NCBI GenBank assembly: GCA_002069975.1
Contig: MWCJ01000028.1
Location: 1 to 35,567, forward strand
Direction: 5' to 3'
Source: Bacteroidetes bacterium ADurb.Bin217
GTDB lineage: Bacteria; Bacteroidota; Bacteroidia; Bacteroidales; UBA1715
Length of the DNA: 35,567 bases
This document shows, piece by piece, positions 1 through 7,542 of this stretch. The notes beneath the pieces are model-generated. The model was given only the letters and a program-made list of their open reading frames with translations, was not told the origin of the DNA and did no database searches. Within the stretch, counting starts at the first letter, position 1, and each line of letters starts with the position of its first letter. The translations under genes were made by a program, and so were the position numbers.

Positions 1-1103
1 TTAAATTGTTTGTCAAATCTATAATTGGTACATCCGGCTTCAATATTTTTAATATCTTCTTTACTTAATTGTTTTAATCCCGAGGCATCTTTTCGTAAAT
101 TTTTTGATGTCATGTATCGTTTGAGAGTATAATAGATAACATGTCCCTTTTCATCGTTTTTGAAGAGCGGTATAGTACTGTATAAATGCCAATGTTCGCG
201 AATCTCCTTTTCGCACACATACATATCTACCCATCTACCATTTTCTAATCTACCATTTTTTGTAAACGGTGAATATGTGTTACCCAATAAAGTTTGCTTA
301 TCAAGTTTCTCAATATCAATACTATCGGGATTTGTAAAATAGCGTAATTCTTTGATTACCGCATCGCTCACTATCCAAATGCCAATAACAATAATACTAA
401 TAGGCAATAATTTAAGAACTATGTGTTTTTGTTTTTTTACTTGCGAAATTGTAAACAATAAAAACAATAATGCTAAGCCTACAAAACCGGTTATTGAGCT
501 TAATATAATTACAAAAAAGATTAACCAAAATAATGAAATCCATAAAAAAATTAATTCTTTTCGGAGTATGCGAACTCTTGTGTTGTAAAACAAATAATAT
601 CCTATAGCCGCAATTGCAAGAAGTGTATATAAAGAAAACCGAATATATGACATAAAAATACTAACTTCGCGTATATCGGTATAACTATCGGAATTGAATA
701 AAAAATGAATAAAACAAAACATGGTATTAAGTACAATTGAAACAATATATAAAAGCATCAATACATGAAATTGTTTGCGAGTAAGTTGTTTTCTACTACC
801 TAAAACCAAAGCAAAAACTAAAAGGGGAGAATTGTCCCAAATATCTTTGAATGCACGTATGTGCGGGAAATTAGCAACAGCACCAATAAATATAACTACA
901 TAAATTGCTAATAAAAATAAAGGGGTTTTTCTTTGCCACAAGATGTCCCATTTTTGAGAATATTTTTTTTCTGCTATCCAAAGAAGTAATAATAAAATGC
1001 TGGAAATAGTAATAAAAAAATTACCCCACGTAATAAAACTTACCGTAAACATTAAAATAATCCAAAACCAATTATCGTACGAAAGTTTACGAATTATTTG
1101 CAT
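1..1103 (-). CDS. O-antigen ligase/polymerase-like membrane protein, partial (3' end outside window)
   Basis: Open reading frame from ATG at 1103 that is still open at base 1 (about 367 codons visible). It is a polytopic membrane protein: hydrophobic segments lie near residues 13-43, 60-75, 88-100, 117-131, 146-172, 185-222 and 229-246. After the last segment comes a soluble tail containing ENGRWVDMYVCEKEIREHW and LKRYMTSKNLRKDASGLKQL. This tail resembles the conserved block of Bacteroidota O-antigen ligase (Wzy_C/WaaL-like) proteins, where a NGR-Y/W-V-x-I/M-CEEEL block precedes a TLIRYLTSKGLRKDA-like block. The family joins or polymerises glycans on lipid carriers at the periplasmic face of the inner membrane. 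The start lies 12 bases after the stop of the T9SS cargo gene, so the two are probably co-transcribed. The family call rests on remembered motifs, not on a search. Confidence 0.72.
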   Translation of the reverse strand, partial: MQIIRKLSYDNWFWIILMFTVSFITWGNFFITISSILLLLLWIAEKKYSQKWDILWQRKTPLFLLAIYVVIFIGAVANFPHIRAFKDIWDNSPLLVFALVLGSRKQLTRKQFHVLMLLYIVSIVLNTMFCFIHFLFNSDSYTDIREVSIFMSYIRFSLYTLLAIAAIGYYLFYNTRVRILRKELIFLWISLFWLIFFVIILSSITGFVGLALLFLLFTISQVKKQKHIVLKLLPISIIVIGIWIVSDAVIKELRYFTNPDSIDIEKLDKQTLLGNTYSPFTKNGRLENGRWVDMYVCEKEIREHWHLYSTIPLFKNDEKGHVIYYTLKRYMTSKNLRKDASGLKQLSKEDIKNIEAGCTNYRFDKQF

Positions 1104-1115
1104 GGCACTGTAAAA

Positions 1116-2321
1116 TTAATCTTGTCGAAATAATTGAATAAAACCGGAACTTTCATGTCTTTTGTCTCTATTACTTGATTGAATAACATAGTAATAAACA
1201 CCCGACGGACACTTTTGTCCCACATTATCATTGCCAGTCCATGATATTGTTTGGGCTTCTTGGGTATATACCAATCCGCCCCAACTGTTGTATATCCATA
1301 CAGAAAATACATCGACACCATTTGTGTTAAAAAAGAACACATCATTTTCATCATTACCGCCTGGCGTAAAAGTATTGGGCACATGCGCTTTACGGCTTTT
1401 AATATCATTATTTTTTTGAGTATTATCAGTAAAATAATAATCGGTTACCGGAATAATTTGGTGTTTAGAATATGTACATTGTTCTAAATTATAGTATGTA
1501 ACATCATCGTAATTATCAAATTTACTTGTATCTAAAGCAATTTTAAGCTTTACATAATAACCAGGATTGTAGTTTTCGGCAGGAAATGTATATCTATATT
1601 CTATACTATCTACATGAAATTGTGTAAACGGGGTATTTTCGGGTTCGCCGTATTCATTCGTTTTAAACACTTCCCAATAATATGTCCATTTAGAAATATC
1701 GTGAGATTTAAAATTTGAAGTATCTACTGTAAAAACATGTGTAAACGATTGAACAGGAGCCTTGATTTCATCGGTACTTGGGTCATCAATTTCGTATATA
1801 TAATTGTCGGCTTCTACAAAGGGACTATATACGGTAATTGGTTGCGACAAGGTTTTACGTGCATAGTCTGTATCAGCTATTTTTAAAATTACTGATTTTT
1901 CAGTATTATCTGTACCTGTATAGCCAATTTGTAATTGGCTGGAGTCGTTTTCGTGACTTAAAAAAACAACCGAAACTATTGGTCTGTTTTTAATACTATC
2001 GTGAATTGAAGTTAGGGAAAGCACTTGTAATCTTACATCAAAAATACCATCGGTTGTATAAAAATGACTCGTATTTGAAGTGTTGTCTTTGATAACTTGT
2101 GGCGTATTATCACCAAAATCAAATATGTATCTGCAATTACCGGAACATGAAGACGTATTTTTAAATTCTAATTCAGTATTTTTTACCGGAATTCCATTGG
2201 AATATTCAGTATAACATAGTACATATTGTGAATCATCGCGAAGGGAGAAAATAGCTGTAGTCTGACAATACGTATTATAGAACAGCATTTGTAAAACGCA
2301 TACAAAAAGTAGAATTCTCAT
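1116..2321 (-). CDS. T9SS-exported PKD-domain protein with gliding-motility-type (type B) C-terminal sorting domain
   Basis: A protein of 401 residues from ATG at 2321. A longer frame reaches 2384, but its extra 21 residues are not signal-like, while MRILLFVCVLQMLFYNTYCQ after 2321 is a good signal peptide. Residues about 45-110 look like a PKD domain (YIFDFGDNTPQVIKD). The last ~89 residues start with HVPNTFTPGGNDENDVF and contain VDVFSVWIYNSWGGLVY and CPSGVYYYVIQ, the layout of the type-B T9SS sorting domain (gliding motility-associated C-terminal domain family). The protein should be exported by Sec, then moved over the outer membrane by the type IX system. The middle (about 110-310) is unrecognised. 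Its partner in transcription is the O-antigen ligase-like gene. Confidence 0.85.
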   Translation of the reverse strand: MRILLFVCVLQMLFYNTYCQTTAIFSLRDDSQYVLCYTEYSNGIPVKNTELEFKNTSSCSGNCRYIFDFGDNTPQVIKDNTSNTSHFYTTDGIFDVRLQVLSLTSIHDSIKNRPIVSVVFLSHENDSSQLQIGYTGTDNTEKSVILKIADTDYARKTLSQPITVYSPFVEADNYIYEIDDPSTDEIKAPVQSFTHVFTVDTSNFKSHDISKWTYYWEVFKTNEYGEPENTPFTQFHVDSIEYRYTFPAENYNPGYYVKLKIALDTSKFDNYDDVTYYNLEQCTYSKHQIIPVTDYYFTDNTQKNNDIKSRKAHVPNTFTPGGNDENDVFFFNTNGVDVFSVWIYNSWGGLVYTQEAQTISWTGNDNVGQKCPSGVYYYVIQSSNRDKRHESSGFIQLFRQD

Positions 2322-2412
2322 TATGGTAATCCATTGTTTATTCAAACAAAAATAACATAAATTTCTTGTATTTAGTATATACACAAAGTATTTTATGAAA
2401 AAAATGAAAAAA

Positions 2413-2521
2413 ACAACCCGGATATAGGCGATATTTAGAATACTATTAATTAAAGTTTTTTGAAGAGTGCGGATAATTTAAAAGTGTGCATAAACTTTTA
2501 TCTCTTCAATATCCGGGTTGT
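2413..2521. repeat. 109-bp element of nested inverted repeats (leader RNA structure or MITE-like)
   Basis: The outer arms ACAACCCGGATAT (2413-2425) and ATATCCGGGTTGT (2509-2521) are perfect 13-bp inverted repeats. Inside lie TGAAGAG (2461-2467) with CTCTTCA (2502-2508), and inside that TAAAAGT (2479-2485) with ACTTTTA (2494-2500) around an 8-nt loop. The element sits in the 320-bp gap upstream of the T9SS cargo gene, probably within its 5' untranslated RNA. No clear target-site duplication is visible. It could be a structured leader or a small non-autonomous element. Confidence 0.6.
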
Positions 2522-2548
2522 ATTAAAAAAGTATGAGTATTTCAGTTA

Positions 2549-2579
2549 TAAAAATACAATTTTATCAAAAAGATGTCAA
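2549..2579 (-). promoter_or_regulatory. possible promoter for the T9SS cargo / O-antigen ligase pair
   Basis: Read on the minus strand, TTG (2579-2577) is followed after 20 bases by TATTTTTA (2556-2549), close to the Bacteroidota -33 TTTG / -7 TAnnTTTG pattern but with the last base off. Transcription from here would carry the nested inverted repeat at 2413-2521 in its leader. Weak on sequence alone. Confidence 0.3.
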
Positions 2580-2644
2580 GAATTTACCCTATTATTTAAT
2601 TAACAATTGCAATAATTTTTCTAAATGTACTGAATTTCAAGTAA

Positions 2645-3280
2645 TTATTTTTTTGTAGTTGATTTTGAAAAACGTTCGTTCATTATTTTAAGAATAGTAT
2701 CGGTAATATTAAGGTGTTCCTTGGCATATAACACACTGCTATTGAAGGCATTATTTAATACTATTTCGTATTTATTATCTGCATTATGAAATTGTATGGC
2801 AACTTGAACACTATCGAGTAATTCTTTCATAAGAAGTTGTTCTTTGTTGGCAAGTTCTTGTTGTTTAGATTGTTGCCATTCCATTAATTTTTGTTGACGC
2901 ATTTGTAATTCTTGTTCTTTCATTTGTGCATCGCGACTTGTTATCAGTCCTTTTTGTACTTGCATTTGCAATTGATACACTTCTTGTTCAAATGCTTGTC
3001 CTTGTTGTTGAAGCTTACTGTCTTCTTGTTTTACCAGAGTTTGGTATTGCCCCTCTATTTTTTTGTAATACAAATAGTTGCGCATAAGCGAATCTACTAT
3101 TATATAAGCTACCGGAAAAGGTTTAATAACAATATTGCCACTTGAATCTTTTACTGCAATTTGTAATGGCTCGCTCGATTGTTGTTTCGAATTCGATTGG
3201 TTGTTTTTTGCAACGAGAATAAATAACACTACAATTGCAAATCCGAATACAATATGTAGTATAGTGTTAGAGTGTTTCAT
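2645..3280 (-). CDS. OmpH/Skp-like periplasmic chaperone family protein
   Basis: 211 residues. A hydrophobic N-terminal segment (about residues 8-24, ILHIVFGFAIVVLFILV) acts as signal anchor or signal peptide. There follows a short globular part with PFPVAYIIVDSLM and a long Gln/Glu/Lys-rich coiled coil (about residues 75-165: KLQQQGQAFEQEVYQLQMQV onwards), then a small C-terminal fold. This order matches the OmpH/Skp family, whose members hold unfolded outer-membrane proteins in the periplasm. Many Bacteroidota carry several paralogues, and retention of a membrane anchor is common in them. It is the last gene of an aspS-tadA-ompH run, 11 bases after tadA. No strong intrinsic terminator is seen downstream. 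Confidence 0.72.
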   Translation of the reverse strand: MKHSNTILHIVFGFAIVVLFILVAKNNQSNSKQQSSEPLQIAVKDSSGNIVIKPFPVAYIIVDSLMRNYLYYKKIEGQYQTLVKQEDSKLQQQGQAFEQEVYQLQMQVQKGLITSRDAQMKEQELQMRQQKLMEWQQSKQQELANKEQLLMKELLDSVQVAIQFHNADNKYEIVLNNAFNSSVLYAKEHLNITDTILKIMNERFSKSTTKK

Positions 3281-3291
3281 GGGTACAATTT

Positions 3292-3741
3292 TTATCGTTT
3301 TTGTTTAAAAAAATTCTGTATAATTTCTTCGCATTCTTGTTGTAGGATTCCTCCTATTATTTCAGTTTTAGGATGCAAAATTTGATTGCGTAACGAAGAA
3401 ATCCCCCGTTTAGTATCGCTGGCACCATACACTATAGTTCCTATTTGCACCCAATACGATGCTCCGCCGCACATAGCACATGGTTCTAATGTTACATATA
3501 ATGTAGCTTTTTGCAAATATTTTCCTCCCAAATATTCTGTAGCCGATGTAAATGCCTGCATTTCGGCATGAGCAGTTGGGTCGTTGAGTGTTTCGGTTAA
3601 ATTATGAGCTCGTGCTATTATTTGATTGTTGTATACAATTACTGCTCCCACAGGTACTTCGTCTTTTTCTAAAGCCATATGAGCTTGCTGTAATGCCTGC
3701 TTCATAAAGTATTCGTGACTATGGGGTTGACCGAGCGACAT
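3292..3741 (-). CDS. tadA: tRNA-specific adenosine deaminase (TadA-like) nucleoside deaminase
   Basis: 149 residues, the usual length of TadA. The zinc-binding and catalytic signature is complete: H58-A59-E60 (DPTAHAEMQAF) and P87-C88-x-x-C91 (TLEPCAMCGGA). The N-terminal FMKQALQQAHMALEKDEVPV followed by GAVIV is also typical. TadA deaminates the wobble adenosine of tRNA-Arg(ACG) to inosine. Family members acting on free bases such as guanine deaminase share the fold, but length and N-terminal helix favour TadA. It lies 3 bases downstream of aspS, so both are very likely translated from one message; two translation genes fit together. Confidence 0.88.
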   Translation of the reverse strand: MSLGQPHSHEYFMKQALQQAHMALEKDEVPVGAVIVYNNQIIARAHNLTETLNDPTAHAEMQAFTSATEYLGGKYLQKATLYVTLEPCAMCGGASYWVQIGTIVYGASDTKRGISSLRNQILHPKTEIIGGILQQECEEIIQNFFKQKR

Positions 3742-3744
3742 CTG

Positions 3745-5496
3745 TTATTTTTTTCGAATCTGCAAACAAAGTTCTTCTAATTGAGCCTGCGAAATTTCGG
3801 TAGGACATTCTGCCATAAGGTCTTTTGCAGCATTATTTTTGGGGAACGCTATTACATCACGAATGGAATCAGCTCCCGAAAGTATAGTTACAAATCTATC
3901 AAAACCAAATGCCAATCCACCATGCGGAGGTGCTCCATATGTAAATGCTCCCATCAAAAAGCCAAATTGAGCCTGTGCTTGTTCGGGAGTGAATCCTAAA
4001 AGCGAAAACATTTTTGCTTGTAATTCTGAATTATGTATACGAATTGACCCACCACCAATTTCACTTCCGTTTACCACAAAATCATATGCATTGGCACGAA
4101 CGGCTTGCGGATTTGTATCGAGTAAAGGAATATCTTCGGGTTTAGGCGATGTAAACGGATGATGTTTTGCATATAATCGTTGCGATTCTTCGTCCCATTC
4201 AAATAGAGGAAAATCTACCACCCACAATGGGGCAAATACATCTTTAGGACGGAATCCTAACCGATTACCTAATTCTAATCGTAATTCGCACAATGCATTA
4301 AGAGTTGTTGCTTGATCGCCTGAAATTATTAAAAGTAAGTCGCCTGCGTGTGCTTCACATTCTTGGCACAATTGCTCTAAATCTTGTGATGAATAAAATT
4401 TATCAATCGATGATTTAATCGTACCATCTTCGTTGTATTTAATATACATAAGACCTTTCGCTCCTATTTGAGGTCTTTTAACCCATTCGGTAAGTTCGTC
4501 AATTTCTTTGCGGGTATAGGCAGCACAGTTGGGAGCAACTATAGCTCCTACATATTGAGCATCGTCTATTACTTTAAAATCTTTTCCCTTCATGAGCGTT
4601 GTAAGTTCATAAATAGTCATGCCAAATCGAATATCGGGTTTGTCGCAGCCATAATATTTCATAGCATCGGCATAGGTCATTTGAGGGAAATCGCCTTCGA
4701 AGGTAACTCCTTTGGCTTCGGTAAAAATGAATTTTGCCAACCCTTCGAACATCGCAATGATGTCTTGTTGTTCAACAAACGACATTTCGCAGTCAATCTG
4801 TGTAAACTCGGGCTGTCGGTCGGCACGTAAATCTTCGTCACGAAAACATTTTACAATTTGGAAATATTTGTCAATACCGCCAACCATGAGTAATTGTTTA
4901 AACAACTGTGGCGATTGCGGCAAAGCATAAAATTGCCCTGGCCATACACGTGAAGGCACCACAAAATCGCGGGCTCCTTCGGGAGTTGATCCAATCAATA
5001 CCGGAGTTTCAATTTCTAAAAAACCTTGCGTATCAAGATATTTTCGAATAGCTTGAGCCATTCGATGACGAAGTTCTAAATTAGAACGAATAGGATTACG
5101 TCGAATATCCAAATAGCGATATTTCATACGCATTTCTTCGCCACCATCGGTATCGTCTTCTATTGTAAATGGTGGCAATTGAGCCTTGTTTAAAATAGTA
5201 ATGGTATGAGCAGTAATTTCGATTTCACCAGTAGGATTATGCTTATTTTTACTTTCACGTTCTATTACAATTCCTTGAATTTGAATAACATACTCACGTC
5301 CAAGTTCATTCAATTGTTCTTGCATAAAGGCATTCTGAGAGCCATCTGCAACTATTTGAGTTATACCGTATCTGTCGCGTAAATCAACAAAGGTCATTCC
5401 ACCCAATTTTCTTGTACGTTGAACCCATCCACTAAGGGTTACAGATTTGCCAACATCAGAAATTCGTAATTCGCCGCAAGTATGAGTTCTATACAT
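3745..5496 (-). CDS. aspS: aspartyl-tRNA synthetase
   Basis: 583 residues from ATG at 5496 ([11 protein letters not shown]). The open frame extends to 5565, but the additional residues are not conserved in kind and overlap the promoter region. Domains: OB-fold anticodon-binding domain (about 1-110, [20 protein letters not shown]), class II catalytic core with motif 2 ([18 protein letters not shown], about 218-235), a bacterial GAD-type insertion (about 290-405) and motif 3 ([10 protein letters not shown], about 527-536). It charges tRNA-Asp with aspartate in the cytoplasm. First gene of the aspS-tadA-ompH run. Length and motif order are normal for the bacterial type. Confidence 0.97.
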   Translation of the reverse strand: MYRTHTCGELRISDVGKSVTLSGWVQRTRKLGGMTFVDLRDRYGITQIVADGSQNAFMQEQLNELGREYVIQIQGIVIERESKNKHNPTGEIEITAHTITILNKAQLPPFTIEDDTDGGEEMRMKYRYLDIRRNPIRSNLELRHRMAQAIRKYLDTQGFLEIETPVLIGSTPEGARDFVVPSRVWPGQFYALPQSPQLFKQLLMVGGIDKYFQIVKCFRDEDLRADRQPEFTQIDCEMSFVEQQDIIAMFEGLAKFIFTEAKGVTFEGDFPQMTYADAMKYYGCDKPDIRFGMTIYELTTLMKGKDFKVIDDAQYVGAIVAPNCAAYTRKEIDELTEWVKRPQIGAKGLMYIKYNEDGTIKSSIDKFYSSQDLEQLCQECEAHAGDLLLIISGDQATTLNALCELRLELGNRLGFRPKDVFAPLWVVDFPLFEWDEESQRLYAKHHPFTSPKPEDIPLLDTNPQAVRANAYDFVVNGSEIGGGSIRIHNSELQAKMFSLLGFTPEQAQAQFGFLMGAFTYGAPPHGGLAFGFDRFVTILSGADSIRDVIAFPKNNAAKDLMAECPTEISQAQLEELCLQIRKK

Positions 5497-5524
5497 AGTA
5501 GTATTATTTACAAAATTTGAAGCA

Positions 5525-5532
5525 CAAAAATA
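5525..5532 (-). promoter_or_regulatory. aspS: -7 box of probable aspS promoter
   Basis: On the minus strand TATTTTTG (5532-5525) matches the Bacteroidota -7 consensus TAnnTTTG and would start RNA about 20 bases before the aspS ATG. No good TTTG -33 element is seen at 19 bases, only TTTA-like sequence. It is divergent from the tRNA promoter at 5597-5626. Confidence 0.35.
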
Positions 5533-5596
5533 GAGAAAAAATTGTAGAAATAAATACGAGCCCAAATAAAGTATAGAAAAATATTTTTATAAATTC

Positions 5597-5626
5597 TTGT
5601 TTTAATTCAACAATTATGTATTTTTG
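5597..5626 (+). promoter_or_regulatory. promoter of the CAU tRNA gene
   Basis: TTG at 5597-5599, a 19-base spacer, then TATTTTTG at 5619-5626, a good fit to the Bacteroidota -33/-7 promoter. The tRNA 5' end is 30 bases downstream. Between them AAATAAC (5635-5641) and GTTATTT (5648-5654) form a 7-bp hairpin touching the tRNA 5' end, possibly used in precursor processing. Confidence 0.5.
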
Positions 5627-5655
5627 CAGTCCCAAAATAACAAAAATGTTATTTC

Positions 5656-5732
5656 GGGCCCATAGCTCAGCTGGTTAGAGCACCTGACTCATAATCAGGG
5701 GGTCGCAGGTTCAAGCCCTGCTGGGCCCACCA
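5656..5732 (+). tRNA. tRNA with CAU anticodon (Ile2 favoured, elongator Met possible)
   Basis: The cloverleaf is complete. Acceptor stem GGGCCCA pairs with TGGGCCC, D arm GCTC-AGCTGGTTA-GAGC, anticodon arm CCTGA-CTCATAA-TCAGG with anticodon CAT, variable loop GGGTC, T arm GCAGG-TTCAAGC-CCTGC, discriminator A and encoded CCA (5730-5732). CAU may mean initiator Met, elongator Met or the lysidine-modified Ile2. The loop CTCATAA excludes a typical initiator. C4-G69 and C5-G68 in the acceptor stem are seen in E. coli tRNA-Ile2 and would favour TilS recognition, but this is not decisive. Its 3' part is repeated twice downstream. Confidence 0.93.
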
Positions 5733-5960
5733 AAAAGAAGACTTACATAAATAATGTGAGTCTTTTTTTTTTGAACATAATTCAGCTTCTTAGAGCATCC
5801 CGATGCATATCGGGAGGGTCGCAGGTTCAAGCCCTGCTGGGCCCACCAAAAAGAAGACTTACATAAATAATGTGAGTCTTTTTTTTTGAACATAATTCAG
5901 CTTCTTAGAGCATCCCGATGCATATCGGGAGAGTCGCAGGTTCAAGCCCTGCTGGGCCCA
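5703..5960 (+). repeat. tandem array of tRNA 3'-end copies (116 bp, 115 bp, partial unit)
   Basis: The 27 bases forming the T arm and 3' acceptor strand of the tRNA (5703-5729) recur exactly at 5819-5845 and 5934-5960. The first two units also share CCA, a terminator hairpin and a degenerate tRNA-like 5' half (TTCAGCTTCTTAGAGC, then a 6-bp TCCCGA/TCGGGA stem). The pseudo-copies keep a perfect T arm but their acceptor 5' strand no longer pairs. The two units differ by one T in the poly-T run and by GGGTC versus GAGTC near the junction. The last copy lacks CCA. Confidence 0.85.
5738..5772 (+). terminator. intrinsic terminator after the tRNA
   Basis: AAGACTTACAT (5738-5748) pairs with ATGTGAGTCTT (5754-5764) with one G-T pair, 5-nt loop, followed by a T run. 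The same hairpin is repeated at 5854-5887 as part of the tandem unit. Confidence 0.8.
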
Positions 5961-5969
5961 ATCATTATC

Positions 5970-6005
5970 AAGGACTTACGAAAGCAGAAATCGTAAGTCC
6001 TTTTT
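5970..6005 (+). terminator. second, unrelated intrinsic terminator closing the tRNA array
   Basis: AAGGACTTACGA (5970-5981) and TCGTAAGTCCTT (5991-6002) form a perfect 12-bp stem with a 9-nt loop and a short T run. From here to 6170 (165 bases) I see no gene or further structure. Confidence 0.75.
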
Positions 6006-6145
6006 ATTTGCACATGAGATTGGTATAATAATTGCTCTGCGGACATCCTCTTTTTCAATATGTTAACCTACCATTTTTTGTGATTTTGTGATTTTCTTTG
6101 ATTGCTAAGAAAACAGTCAATAATTTTAAAATATTATAAAATAAA

Positions 6146-6197
6146 TTTGGATTTCATTATATTTATGTTTTATATTTGTTAGTGAATATTCACTAAC
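6146..6197 (+). promoter_or_regulatory. promoter and 20-bp palindromic operator of the tetR gene
   Basis: TTTG (6146-6149), 21-base spacer, TATATTTG (6171-6178). GTTAGTGAATATTCACTAAC (6178-6197) is a perfect 20-bp palindrome that begins at the last base of the -7 box and covers the expected transcription start. A TetR dimer bound there would block its own promoter. A close copy lies at the start of the TolC-like gene (7545-7564). Confidence 0.75.
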
Positions 6198-6211
6198 TTA
6201 TTTTTTGTAAA

Positions 6212-6799
6212 ATGAATTCAGAAATAACAGAACGCCAAAAGGAGATTATAAATGTATCGCTTGAGATAATTGCAGAAAGTGGAATCCAATCTCTAACAAT
6301 AAAAAATCTTGCAAAAAAAATTGGGTTTGCAGAATCAGCTATCTATCGTCATTACGAAAATAAAATTCAGATTCTTTTGGGAATATTAGAATTTTTCAAA
6401 CAAAATTCAGAGTATTTTTTTACGAGTCAATTAGATTCAAATGAGCCTACTTCAGCTAAAATTGAGCATTTGTTTCTTAATTATTTCAAGAAGTTTACTG
6501 CAACACCATCACTTGTCGCAGTAATTTTTTCTGAAGAAATTTTTCGTAACGAGGTAGAACTTACCGATAAAGTTAAAGAAATAATGAATAAAAATATTTC
6601 GAGCCTTACCACTATAATAGAAACGGGGCAACGTAATGGCGAAATTAGAGCTGATATTGATGCTTCACATTTAGCATTGATGATTATGGGATCGTTGAGA
6701 ATGTTTGTGAAGCAATGGCACATGTCTCATTACGAGTTTAATTTAATAGAAAGAGGTTCGGAGTTTATAACTTCTATAAAAATTTTAATTAATAAGTAA
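6212..6799 (+). CDS. TetR/AcrR family transcriptional regulator
   Basis: 195 residues, the usual size. The N-terminal helix-turn-helix (about residues 8-55) reads SLTIKNLAKKIGFAESAIYR followed by HYENKIQIL, a clear TetR_N signature. The C-terminal part (about 75-195) is the helical ligand-binding and dimerisation domain, whose ligand cannot be read. It is first in a cluster ending in an RND pump and is preceded by a perfect palindromic operator, with a second operator copy in front of the pump genes. The likely role is a drug-responsive repressor of itself and of the efflux operon. The cupin gene starts 11 bases downstream. Confidence 0.9.
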   Translation: MNSEITERQKEIINVSLEIIAESGIQSLTIKNLAKKIGFAESAIYRHYENKIQILLGILEFFKQNSEYFFTSQLDSNEPTSAKIEHLFLNYFKKFTATPSLVAVIFSEEIFRNEVELTDKVKEIMNKNISSLTTIIETGQRNGEIRADIDASHLALMIMGSLRMFVKQWHMSHYEFNLIERGSEFITSIKILINK

Positions 6800-6810
6800 A
6801 ACCTAAAATT

Positions 6811-7149
6811 ATGAAAATTGCTATTGTTAAAGAAACACCCATTGTGGAAACGCCACACAAACTGGATGTTCGCAAATTGTATGATAATGATACTGCTCAA
6901 GCAATGCACATTACCTTGCAGCCAGGCGAAGCTCTCAAGCCTCACATTACTCCAGTAGATGTATTCTTTTATATTTTAGAAGGAGCTCCCGAAGTGTTGG
7001 TTGGTGATGAGAAAATTCAGGTGCATGCCGATAGTTTGGTCGAAAGTCCTAAGAATATTGTTCACTGCTTATACAACAATTCAACTACAGTTGCTAGAAT
7101 TTTAGTTGTAAAAGCTCCAAGACCTACTACTCAAAACAAACTATTGTAA
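6811..7149 (+). CDS. small cupin-domain protein
   Basis: 112 residues. The segment from LQPGEALKPHITPVDVFFYI through LEGAPEVLVGDEKIQVHADS to SPKNIVHCLYNNS follows the two conserved cupin motifs of a single-domain beta-barrel. The first motif keeps only one clear His (KPHITP) and the second has VHCL, so metal binding is possible but reduced. No signal peptide. It is probably cytoplasmic. It lies between the TetR gene and the DsrE-family gene with gaps of 11 and 20 bases, so all three should share a message. Function is unknown; a small-molecule or sulfur-related role next to DsrE is a guess. Confidence 0.75.
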   Translation: MKIAIVKETPIVETPHKLDVRKLYDNDTAQAMHITLQPGEALKPHITPVDVFFYILEGAPEVLVGDEKIQVHADSLVESPKNIVHCLYNNSTTVARILVVKAPRPTTQNKLL

Positions 7150-7169
7150 TTTTAATTAATACATAGAAT

Positions 7170-7489
7170 ATGAAAATTGGAGTTATTATTGAAACTAAAG
7201 GTTGGAGAAAGCCTGGAACGCATTCAGATTTGCAGGTACTGCGAAAAAGAAGCAGAATGAAGTAAAAGTTTTTCTTATAGGAGAAGCTGTTGAATGTGAA
7301 GGTTTAACTGATTCTACATTTAATGTTGACGAACTATTGAAAAAATTTGTAAATGAAGGTGGTGAGTTGCTAGTTTGTGCAAGTTCATTAAAATCAAGAA
7401 ATATGAGTGGTTCTCAAACACACCCTATTTCGAGCATGGTAGAACTTTTGGATTTAGTGATATGGGCTGATAAAACAATTACTTTTTAG
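7170..7489 (+). pseudogene. DsrE-family protein gene with apparent frameshift near codon 11
   Basis: From ATG at 7170 the frame reads MKIGVIIETK, the normal first strand of DsrE-like proteins. The rest of the family (EKAWNAFRFAGTA, then KVFLIGEAVECEGL, GGELLVCASSLKSRNM) continues in another frame from about 7202 to the stop at 7489. One missing base around 7200-7204 would explain it. Translation could start at TTG 7202 to give 95 residues, but the first beta strand would then be lost. No canonical slippery heptamer is present at the junction. The family contains small sulfur-relay and peroxiredoxin-like proteins; a Cys in VCASS could be the active one. A sequencing or assembly error is as likely as a real mutation. 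Confidence 0.7.
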
Positions 7490-7500
7490 TTAATTAACCA

Positions 7501-7533
7501 ATAGCAACGTTCTGTGAACAATGCTATTTTTTT
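7501..7533 (+). terminator. intrinsic terminator between dsrE-like and TolC-like genes
   Basis: ATAGCA (7501-7506) pairs with TGCTAT (7522-7527), with an inner GTTC/GAAC stem around TGT, then a T run to 7533. It separates the regulator unit from the pump unit, so the latter probably has its own promoter, although no good -7 box is visible in the 10 bases before the ATG. Confidence 0.6.
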
Positions 7534-7542
7534 GAAATAAAT

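Noticed and set aside
2322-2384. Longer start for the T9SS cargo protein
   Set aside because: The extra residues disrupt a normal signal peptide that begins at the ATG at 2321.
5711-5893. 60-residue minus-strand ORF across the tRNA array
   Set aside because: It is antisense to the tRNA and its repeats, including WWAQQGLNLRPS-type residues known from falsely called genes over tRNAs.
7200-7204. Programmed frameshift in the DsrE-family gene
   Set aside because: ACT AAA GGT TGG is not a slippery heptamer and no stimulatory stem is visible; a deletion or read error is simpler.
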